NCBI GenBank assembly: GCA_018257865.1
Contig: JAEUBA010000159.1
Span: forward strand, 1-40,344
DNA: 40,344 nucleotides
Direction: 5' to 3'
Origin: Stereocaulon alpinum
Lineage: Eukaryota; Ascomycota; Lecanoromycetes; Lecanorales; Stereocaulaceae
The notes beneath the pieces are model-generated. The model was not told where the DNA came from and made no database searches. It saw only the letters and a program-made list of their open reading frames with translations. The translations under genes were made by a program, and so were the position numbers. Of the stretch, positions 33,150 through 40,344 are shown piece after piece (position 1 is the first letter of the stretch; every line of letters starts with the position of its first letter).

Positions 33150-34070
33150 TAAATAGGGGGATTAATGCGTCCAGCGACCAAGAGGAGCTGAAATCGGGAT
33201 TGTCGTCACCTGGGCCGTTGTCCAAAGATGCAGGCCAGGATGGATATATCGTTGACTTCTCCACCAACGACTCGGACAATCCTATCAACTGGCCAGCTGG
33301 GCAGAATTGGACAATTGGACAATTGTTGCGTTAGTCTCAACTATGTCGCTGTTAGGGTATGTTGAAACACTCTCAAGCTTGTGCTTGAATCCTTGAGTCT
33401 TTCCGAACCCTTCTGCTCCTCATCCACTTAAAGCTGCCCTTTCCCCAGGATTATCTGAGTAACCTATCTTCGTCAGCTCTTTCGCCACCATGGTGATTAT
33501 CCCAGCTGCGCCACATATCATCGCCGAATTCAGGGTCGGAGGTGATTTGTACATAACCCTGCTAATCTCCATCTGGGAGCTTGGGGAAGGCTTCGGACCC
33601 TTCCTCGTCGCACCACTGTCAGAGTACTACGGCCGCTCCTAGTATATCACATCGGCAACGTCTTATTTATAGGTTGTCTAGTTGCCTCCGCCTTGAGCAC
33701 CAACATCTCCATGCTGGTCGCCTTCCGCTTCCTCACCGGCTTTGTCGTCACCATCCCTGACCCTGGGCCCTAGCATCGTCGGTGACCTCTTTGTCCAAGA
33801 AGAGCGAGGTCTAGCGGTAGTTCTTGCTACCGTCATGCTAGTGTTGGGGCCTGTGAGCGCACCGATTGTAGGAGCATTTGTGGCCGAGGGTAAAGGGTGG
33901 CGGTGGACGATCTGGCTTGTTGTCATTGCGGCTGGAGCGGCGACTTGTCTGTCAGCAGTGTTCTTTAGGGAAACATATCAAGTGACGATACTCGAACGTA
34001 AGGCGCGGCAGCTACAACGGCGAACCGTCAACTTGCGTTGGACATCAAGGATTTCTCGTGTGATTTTTGG
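33150..34070 (+). pseudogene. MFS transporter pseudogene (drug:H+ antiporter type)
   Basis: Plus-strand pieces read as a major facilitator: IVDFSTNDSDNPINWPAGQNW (typical start of fungal 12- or 14-span drug/polyamine exporters), FAPMVIIPAAPHIIAEF, ISIWELGEGFGPFLVAPLSE, then YYGRS followed by TAG near 33,641. NVLFIGCLVASALSTNISMLVAFRFL and SIVGDLFVQEERGLAVVLAT follow, separated by a frame change near 33,760. Then come VSAPIVGAFVAEGKGWRWTIWLV and FFRETYQVTILERKARQL. The C-terminal half is missing after about 34,070. It stands head to head with the dead P450, as exporter-oxidase pairs often do. Confidence 0.83.
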
Positions 34071-34534
34071 CTACTGATATCCGATTCATCAGCTGGTCAC
34101 GAGTTGGCCGGGTCCGGAAAGGTCTCACAAGAGTGAGTTACCATGTCTACATTTTCGATGATCCAGGGGTCGCTTAACATCATGTGCAGACATAGGAACA
34201 TATTCGGCTCCTGCCTCATATGTTCCCCAGTCTTGTATTTCGTGTTGGCTTTAGATCCCAGCTTCAGAAGTTCGTTCCTGTTTCGTCTCTAGGAGGAGAG
34301 TGAAAAATAGGACGAGTCGTGGTGAGACGCATTTTTGAGCAGTATTCAAAGAGTGACTGATGATGTGATTTGAGACAATAGCGGTTCTGCCAAGAATGGA
34401 CGAGCAATTTTCAAGCATGTGATAATGACCCAACCATCGTTTAAGGAAATGAGGGCTCACAGTTCAAACCAATTCCTGAAGAGCAAGTCTCTTCGTGGTG
34501 TACTGCCAGTGTCACTGGCACATTCCTGTGCGCA
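34071..34534. other. Intergenic/decayed sequence before CPH-family copy 2
   Basis: This is probably eroded MFS sequence on the left and the promoter of the next gene on the right. Nothing can be read with confidence. Confidence 0.35.
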
Positions 34535-35449
34535 ATGTCTCCATCCTTCATAAGAAAAGCTCTCGCAAAGCTGCACAGGAAAGCCGTAACAAAGCAGAAA
34601 GGCGCGAGCAACACAGCGACCCTAAGGGACTCAATCTCAGAGCCTCCACCTAGCTATTCAACCGTTCAACACTATTCTAACGCCGGCGGATCCCAACCAA
34701 GCGGAGATCATCAGGCTCTGGAAGGTCCATTGGAGCGCGCAATTGGCAATAGCAGAGAACCAGCTGAGCGGCCTCAGCCAGTCGACAGACGACTTGTCGT
34801 GCAGCTCTGTCCACATGAGACTTTATCTTTCGAACGCATGCAGCGCGTACTGAATTTGCCCGATTTCAAGGAAAGCCGCAAGGCTATCGACGCACTAGGA
34901 GCGACTGCAGTGCCTCAGCACACCAGACGGCAGCGAGACTCGCTTCGAAGGTGTAACCTCCCTCACAAAGAAAATTACGTCGGCACTGGTGGCTACGTCC
35001 AGCTGCGTTATTTTTCGACTGAAATCCATCTTGGGAAGGATCTCATGGGGTATTCTGGACTTGAGCTGTCGAATTCCTGGACTTTGTATCCCATTTTATT
35101 CACCAATCCGAGTTCATCGAAAAAGAGCCTAAAATTGAATTTGGGTAAAATCAGCCTCTCTATCTGTCCGCACCACGCTGTCAACAACTCAGCGATCGTG
35201 GATCTGATACACAAAGTGATGCATCCTGATGATTTGCTGATGGATCCTATCGATGAGTGGTTGGCTAAAGTAGCGCCGGAACGTCATGGAAAGCCCTATA
35301 AGCACGCATGTACTCAATGCGCGACGGTCTGCGAGATTTCCGGCACCAAATCCAACCCTACCCTGCAAATCAAGAGATATCTCGGCAAAGGAACGTCTGC
35401 TAATGATCCGGTGTGGGAAGCACAGTGCGTTATACAGGAGCATAGCTGA
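34535..35449 (+). CDS. Unknown protein with two CPH motifs, paralogue of 29,557-30,333 (copy 2)
   Basis: This is a single exon of 304 residues. Order of features: a basic N-terminus (FIRKALAKLHRKAVTKQKG); a disordered part with PPSY at 38-41; CPHET at 92-96 in CPHETLSFERMQRVLNL; a variable middle; a second CPH at 211-213 (LSICPHHAV); DPID; CxxC at Cys259/Cys262; and PVWEAQC near the end. The same order is found in the protein of 29,557-30,333, with 119 against 113 residues between the CPH motifs. The two are clearly related but far diverged. No known domain is recognised; zinc binding is a guess from the Cys/His pattern. Confidence 0.75.
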   Translation: MSPSFIRKALAKLHRKAVTKQKGASNTATLRDSISEPPPSYSTVQHYSNAGGSQPSGDHQALEGPLERAIGNSREPAERPQPVDRRLVVQLCPHETLSFERMQRVLNLPDFKESRKAIDALGATAVPQHTRRQRDSLRRCNLPHKENYVGTGGYVQLRYFSTEIHLGKDLMGYSGLELSNSWTLYPILFTNPSSSKKSLKLNLGKISLSICPHHAVNNSAIVDLIHKVMHPDDLLMDPIDEWLAKVAPERHGKPYKHACTQCATVCEISGTKSNPTLQIKRYLGKGTSANDPVWEAQCVIQEHS

Positions 35450-36045
35450 TAGAATGTGAAAGGATGGGAAGGGAAACTGTACTTCTACCTCACATGTGAC
35501 TTTCCTCGGGTTGCTGAGGAACCTAGGTCTTGGTAAGCAAGCCAAAGTTGATGCAACACGAATCACACAGAACCGAGAGTGTGAAGCCTACAGAATGAGG
35601 GCTCAAGCCGCTGAAGTCCAAGCTCTGAAAGTCGTCACGTGCTAGAAGACCGGTCTTCCTGGGAACACAAAGTTGTAAGCATAGAGTGTTGCTAGAAAAT
35701 CATCAAAGTACTACTTCGCATAGAGTCAGGGTTTTGTGGTACTAGAGAAAGTAGAAGCCAGCGACGTGCTCGATGAGAGTTGTCACTTATGTTGGTCGCC
35801 GGAGAGGCTTCCTAGAAGATCCAAAGTATCTGAGGGGTATAACCCACAATATCCTAGAGTGAGTAGGTTTTACCAATCTGACACTTCGTGTTCCCCGCTC
35901 AGCGAGCTGTCCAAAGGGAATTCTTATTGGGGTACCAACGCCCGCCTCATACCAAAACCACTATACCAATGAATAAACCTGGGTATCGAACGCCATAGGA
36001 TGCACCCAGTAGTCGCAGCCGCCCTCTCACTCATCCTTATCACCA
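35450..36045. other. Intergenic between CPH copy 2 and RTC1
   Basis: This holds the 3' ends of two convergent genes. A 78-codon frame at 35,736-35,972 has no support. Confidence 0.4.
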
Positions 36046-39000
36046 TCAAGGTGCAGATGCGCTTGTCGTGTTATCGTTACTTCCACCCCTACTAGTTGTC
36101 CGTTGCTCTTCTTCCGGCACCACAATCCTGACCTTCTTCCCACCACTTCCGCTTCTACCGGCAGTCCCCAAGCTCATTGCACCTCTGCCGGCCCCCAATC
36201 CTTGCATTGGGCCTTTGCCAGCGGCTGGACCGCTCACAAGACCTCTAGCCTTCTGTACAGCGGGGCTGAGGCCAACTCTCCATTCATCCTTGCTCACAGC
36301 CTTTGGCTTCCTTGCCTCCTCAAGCTTCTTGACGATCTCCAGTCTTCTAGTGCCAGGCATACAATCGCACGAGCACCCAATAGTCGGACAAGCCCCCTCG
36401 CTCTCCTCAAGATCCCACCACGCACGTATACACCCGATGTGGCCGCCGTGTCCACATTCTTGACACCAGCCCCATAGCATGTCACCAGAACTTGTTTTCT
36501 CTGTTCCATGAGAGGTGTTATCGGTCTCCAAAGGGCGACCAAGTGATACAGGCCCATGCCCTATGCAAATAGGGCAATTGGCCCGTGGCTGCTTGCAATG
36601 TTCACAGAATTTTGGGTTGCTGGTGCGTTCTATCTTCGGTTTCTGACAAGTGGTGCACCATAGGCCTCCTGGAGTGATATCATAAAGTCCATGCTCGGCG
36701 ACCTCTGGGTAATGAGGGTGAGCAGAATTCCGTAGCTCAGTTGCCTGAGTGGTAAGCTGTAATGAAACGAGTTGAGTGTGGTAATGGTGAAGTATCTTCA
36801 TGGCACGATCGTAGGGAATGTTGTGATTTATGTATGGTGCTAGGTGAAGAAGAAGATAGGCCGGTAGTTGAGCGTCATGTAATTTGTATGTATGATAATC
36901 GATCAGTGGCACGAACATGGCTGTTGCGGTCCACGGTTGGATAAAGTCTGGCTCTTGGTCGGGTGGTAGAAAGTCCGAAAGAGCGTAGTCGTAAGATTTA
37001 ACAGGCGATTCGTTGATTGGAGCCTCAGTAACCTTGACACAGTCCTTCATATCTTCATAATGTACTATTGGTTGTTGCGGAACAGCGGGACGATGGCTTG
37101 CTGTTGGAAAAGCAACGGCAGCAGGCTCGCTGCCTACATTTTTTGGCAGAGCCTGGAAGATCTTAGGAGGCGAAGCTGGAGGAGATCCGGGAGAACGCAT
37201 TTGAGCTTCGTCATCGAAAATCAATGCATCTTCCTGGTCGCCATTACCGTAGTCTTCTCCATCGCTCGGTGCACCTTCCCGTTCTGGCGTAGACGTAGTC
37301 TTTTGAGATTCTGGGTTGCTCTCAAACGATCCAATTACTGATCGCTCACGATGTGAACTATCTGTAGAAGCCGAGAACAGCTGGAAGCTCTCATTTGAAT
37401 CATGGCGCTCGAAAGTGAGGAAGTTTGAACCTGAGCCAGCTGATTGTGTCGGGTCATCAAGTCTGAGTAACGGTCGTGGCGTTGCTCTATAATTACCCAT
37501 CGCAGCTCGACGTTCGGCTAAGTGGCGATCCATGTCGACCAGAGCCGCGTCTGGAGGTAGTTGACGCTTGCTCTGATAAGGCTGATGCTCATTCTTAAGC
37601 TTTGATCTATAGTGGTCCTCATAGTCTAATTCAGGATCTTTGTTGATTTCGAGGGGCTCCGGATGTGCTACCTTAGCCAATCCCGAAGCAGCTGTCAAGG
37701 GCCGTGGCTGCTGCTTGGTCCAGGCCGAACCGGGCAAATGGAGAGCATCCACAGCCAGCGGGAAACTACATCCAGAAACAGAATCGGGCACTGGCCGAGC
37801 AAGCGGTGTTGTCATATTGGATGCGGTCTCCAAGTTATGGGACATCATGCCCTTCGTTGGGAGCTGATCATGTTCTGATAGAGACATATTGGTCTCGTGA
37901 TTCCCAGCAGGATCATTCATGTCCTTGTTGGTCGAATGTAACGATGCTTGCTTGACTACGGACTGCGGTGAACTACCCATTGTACGCTTTTGGCGATTGC
38001 ATTCTGCTCTGGAACGTAATTCATTCTCGAGCGCCTTTGCTATGATCTGCCAACTCTGTGCTAGCCGGTATTGACTGGTGCGTGCTGCAAGAGTGGAACT
38101 AGATCGAAAAGCCTCGCTCAGAATGAGGTGCAAATCGCATGTCATATTATCTGCTGGTGGAGGTGATGGAGCTTTGTAGTGTCGTGCAAGATATTTGAAA
38201 GCATCGGCATCAGAAAGCCCCTGAATGTACCCAGTTTGAGCAACTTGAGACAATGGTTGAATGCCTTTCTCAAGGCTTAGATCTAGCCCAAGTACAGGTC
38301 CTCCAGACCCGGCAGACGGCGGTGTGCCGGCCAGAGACTTCGCTGACCTCAGCGAGCTCGGATTTCTCCGTTGACTAGGCGTGAAGGAAAAATTCTCGGA
38401 GCTACCTTGTACAGTGCTATGGCTGCCACTTAATCTCTCGCCAGTACTGCTTCGCCTCTGCTGTTGTTGATTTAAACCTTCCAGAACCTCTTCTATAGAT
38501 GTTCGTCTTCTTTCCCTCTTTTGCGAGAACATCAAGATCTTGCCATCTGGTCTAACGTCCAGTGTATTGGGGCTTCTCTGATCTCTTGTCTTTGGTACGA
38601 ACTTCATGTCGGTTTGTGTGAATATACCAGCTGAACCAACCGACCAAAGAAGGCTTTCCGAACACCAAAGCAGGGCTGTTGCCGGCGTATCATACTTATC
38701 CAGTACCCGGAATGGCATATATGGACTGCAGAAATCCCAGACATGTATTCTCGGATCGGACTGATCATATGATGCTGCAAACTGGGTGCAATTCCAGCCA
38801 GTATGACCCTGATTATCAGAAGAATAACAAGCCGGACGCCAACGCACATGGGCAACTGATTGTGGAGCCCGGATCTCCCAAGATGACTTCATTCTTCTGT
38901 TTGATGAGGAGGCATCCCAAACTCTGATATTCTTATCTCCACCTCCGCTAACGATGTATTTGCCATCAGGGTGCCAGTCTATCGAATGACAGGACTTTTC

Positions 39001-39954
39001 ATGCGCCGCAATCTTGAAACGTGGAGCATTGGGCTTTTGCGTATCCCAACATTGTACGGATCCATTATCAGTCCCTACAGCGAATTCTGTCCCATCTGTC
39101 GGAGACCATTTCAGATCACGGATGCCCTCGCTATTACCTGCATATTTTCTGTGGCTTTGGCAAGTCATGACACTTCTATCTCCTGCAAGCGCTCGCAAAT
39201 CCCACATTCTGACTGTACCATCTTGGCTCCCTGAGAGCATGTAAGCTCCTTGATGGGGATTGAAGCCCAGCCTATGTACCTGCCGCGCATGCTCATGTAG
39301 ACGTGCTATTTCCACTCCTGCCCGATTTATGTCATACACTACGATTTGACCGCTCGCGCCTGCAGTGGCTATGGTGGTACTGAAAGCCCCATGGGACCAC
39401 TTCACATCGTTTGCTACCAATTGTTCTTTATGTTTTGCTGATACTGCACTTCCGGAAGTCTCATGTGCTGCTGTGTAGGCGATGATATTGGTTCGAAGGT
39501 TGAAGTCTTCAGCGCAAGCAGTGTCCGTCACTTGAATGGTCTTGAGGATGTCGTGCCCTGCCAGGACTGCGTGGGTCCGGTCGGGGGAGATGTCAAGAGA
39601 AGCGATACGGAGGCCCGTGCGATGGGTGGCACTTCTGGAGGATACTGGACTGCCATGAGTTTTAGTAAGGTCATTGAGGCTTATGTCACTTGCATCGGGG
39701 ACCTGGGGGACCCTGACTACCGAACGCAAAAGAGGCATGGGTGCCCACCTTGAGCTTCTCTGCACAATCAACCGGGAATGTCCGGGATCGGGTGGTCTGA
39801 GGCCATGGGAACTGGGGGGACGAGAGCCATAGCCAAATGGCTGAGCTAGGCGTGCGAGAGCAGTCGCTGCGAAGCCACCGTAATTCTCTGGGGGAAGAGG
39901 AGGAGCCGGAGGAGGAGAAGGTACTCTTGCATCCTCAAGGGAGTGATTCGACAT
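36046..39954 (-). CDS. RTC1: RTC1/WDR24 homologue, SEA (GATOR2-like) complex subunit
   Basis: This is a single exon of 1,302 residues. A Pro-rich N-terminus (residues 1-60) is followed by a WD40 propeller at about 110-440, with repeats such as GYMLSGSQDGTVRMWDLR-type blades, SIDWHPDGKYIVSGGGDKNIRVWD and FAVGTDNGSVQCWD. A long disordered middle rich in Ser/Pro follows. The C-terminal RING-like zinc domain starts near residue 1,110, with CTTCQKPK, CEHCKQPRANCPIC, GWCQECGHGGHIGCIRAWW and CPTIGCSCDC. This arrangement is that of yeast Rtc1/Sea2 and animal WDR24. They belong to the coat-like SEA/GATOR2 complex that activates TORC1 on the vacuole (lysosome) when amino acids are present (family knowledge). 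Confidence 0.93.
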   Translation of the reverse strand: MSNHSLEDARVPSPPPAPPLPPENYGGFAATALARLAQPFGYGSRPPSSHGLRPPDPGHSRLIVQRSSRWAPMPLLRSVVRVPQVPDASDISLNDLTKTHGSPVSSRSATHRTGLRIASLDISPDRTHAVLAGHDILKTIQVTDTACAEDFNLRTNIIAYTAAHETSGSAVSAKHKEQLVANDVKWSHGAFSTTIATAGASGQIVVYDINRAGVEIARLHEHARQVHRLGFNPHQGAYMLSGSQDGTVRMWDLRALAGDRSVMTCQSHRKYAGNSEGIRDLKWSPTDGTEFAVGTDNGSVQCWDTQKPNAPRFKIAAHEKSCHSIDWHPDGKYIVSGGGDKNIRVWDASSSNRRMKSSWEIRAPQSVAHVRWRPACYSSDNQGHTGWNCTQFAASYDQSDPRIHVWDFCSPYMPFRVLDKYDTPATALLWCSESLLWSVGSAGIFTQTDMKFVPKTRDQRSPNTLDVRPDGKILMFSQKRERRRTSIEEVLEGLNQQQQRRSSTGERLSGSHSTVQGSSENFSFTPSQRRNPSSLRSAKSLAGTPPSAGSGGPVLGLDLSLEKGIQPLSQVAQTGYIQGLSDADAFKYLARHYKAPSPPPADNMTCDLHLILSEAFRSSSTLAARTSQYRLAQSWQIIAKALENELRSRAECNRQKRTMGSSPQSVVKQASLHSTNKDMNDPAGNHETNMSLSEHDQLPTKGMMSHNLETASNMTTPLARPVPDSVSGCSFPLAVDALHLPGSAWTKQQPRPLTAASGLAKVAHPEPLEINKDPELDYEDHYRSKLKNEHQPYQSKRQLPPDAALVDMDRHLAERRAAMGNYRATPRPLLRLDDPTQSAGSGSNFLTFERHDSNESFQLFSASTDSSHRERSVIGSFESNPESQKTTSTPEREGAPSDGEDYGNGDQEDALIFDDEAQMRSPGSPPASPPKIFQALPKNVGSEPAAVAFPTASHRPAVPQQPIVHYEDMKDCVKVTEAPINESPVKSYDYALSDFLPPDQEPDFIQPWTATAMFVPLIDYHTYKLHDAQLPAYLLLHLAPYINHNIPYDRAMKILHHYHTQLVSLQLTTQATELRNSAHPHYPEVAEHGLYDITPGGLWCTTCQKPKIERTSNPKFCEHCKQPRANCPICIGHGPVSLGRPLETDNTSHGTEKTSSGDMLWGWCQECGHGGHIGCIRAWWDLEESEGACPTIGCSCDCMPGTRRLEIVKKLEEARKPKAVSKDEWRVGLSPAVQKARGLVSGPAAGKGPMQGLGAGRGAMSLGTAGRSGSGGKKVRIVVPEEEQRTTSRGGSNDNTTSASAP

Positions 39955-40020
39955 TGGACGTTAAGGGAAATCGCGACCTAAAGCAATGGGACAGGCCAAC
40001 GGCGGGCTCATAGCTCGGCA

Positions 40021-40096
40021 GGGGTAGAAAAAAGTTCCGCTGGGGTAGAAAGTTTATCCGGGGTAGAACTTTTTTTTTTCTACCCTAGATAAGCTT
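40021..40096. repeat. Cluster of GGGTAGAA motifs with an imperfect inverted repeat
   Basis: GGGGTAGAA occurs at 40,021, 40,042 and 40,060, and its complement TTCTACCC at 40,078-40,085. The 19-mer at 40,050-40,068 and that at 40,078-40,096 form an imperfect inverted repeat around a T run. Most of the mismatch is of C-to-T or G-to-A type. It stands at the edge of the AT-rich block and may be a transposon end. Confidence 0.5.
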
Positions 40097-40344
40097 TTTG
40101 TATATACTAAGTATTAGTTATAGTTATACTTAGCTGAGAACTTTAGCTTAGTATATACTTCGCGTACGCTAAATATTTATAAATATAGATTACTATATAT
40201 ATACTTTACGTATACCTAGCGTATTTTATTTATAATATATATACCCTTATATCCTCTTCTATTATAATATAAGCTATACCTACTCCTAATATATACCTAA
40301 ACTTAACTATTATTAATATAACTCTTTTCTTAAGTTCGCTACTA
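40065..40344. repeat. RIP-type AT-rich repeat, right edge of window
   Basis: From about 40,065 the DNA changes within a few bases to AT-rich sequence almost free of CA and TG, like 1-9,210. No element can be named in the short part that is visible. Confidence 0.7.

Noticed and set aside
36068..36477. Plus-strand frames of 124-131 codons
   Set aside because: They are mirrors of the RTC1 C-terminus.
1..40344. tRNA genes and CRISPR arrays
   Set aside because: I looked for B-box-like GGTTCGA cores and regular spaced repeats. The only B-box-like hit (near 29,802) is inside a coding exon, and no array exists.

Overview
The window looks like nuclear DNA of a filamentous ascomycete. I infer a dothideomycete from the gene families and their short introns. 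Introns are mostly 48-170 bp with GT-AG (twice GC-AG) ends and CTAAC-like branch sites. Highly mutated repeats surround the genes. The base change in them is the signature of repeat-induced point mutation (RIP): CA and TG dinucleotides are almost absent and replaced by TA, while CG survives.

Layout. Positions 1 to about 9,225 are a dead repeat block. It holds a Helitron whose helicase can still be followed in broken frames (left end outside the window). The Helitron is interrupted by a 5'-truncated LINE on the minus strand (1,043-2,024) and by a stack of three elements (4,095-8,982). Two of those are copies A and B of a ~1.2-kb non-autonomous element. All four insertions end in the same ~45-bp 3' tail with a small hairpin. 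The three insertions whose flanks could be read clearly (the LINE, A and B) carry 13-14 bp target-site duplications.

From about 9,334 to 39,954 the DNA is ordinary gene-rich sequence. In order it holds: a SAM+SH3 scaffold-type gene with its 5' end next to the Helitron; RRP41/SKI6 of the RNA exosome; a cyclophilin with a mitochondrial and a cytosolic start; HMG-CoA reductase; a small Lys/Glu-rich protein; nicotinamidase; a metallo-beta-lactamase-fold hydrolase; a secreted LPMO-like protein with a long Ala/Pro tail; a class I CPD photolyase; and ribosomal protein eS21 (two exons). Then come two paralogous unknown proteins (29,557-30,333 minus and 34,535-35,449 plus), which enclose a dead cytochrome P450 and a dead MFS transporter. 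Last is RTC1 (WDR24), a subunit of the SEA/GATOR2 complex. From about 40,065 AT-rich RIP-type repeat begins again.

The housekeeping genes do not form one pathway. The parts most likely to be new are the CPHET-motif paralogue pair, the LINE/non-autonomous partnership with its shared tail, and the LPMO-like protein with a repeated ERQAPAAS motif. All exon limits were read by eye from splice signals and protein continuity, and no database search was possible.
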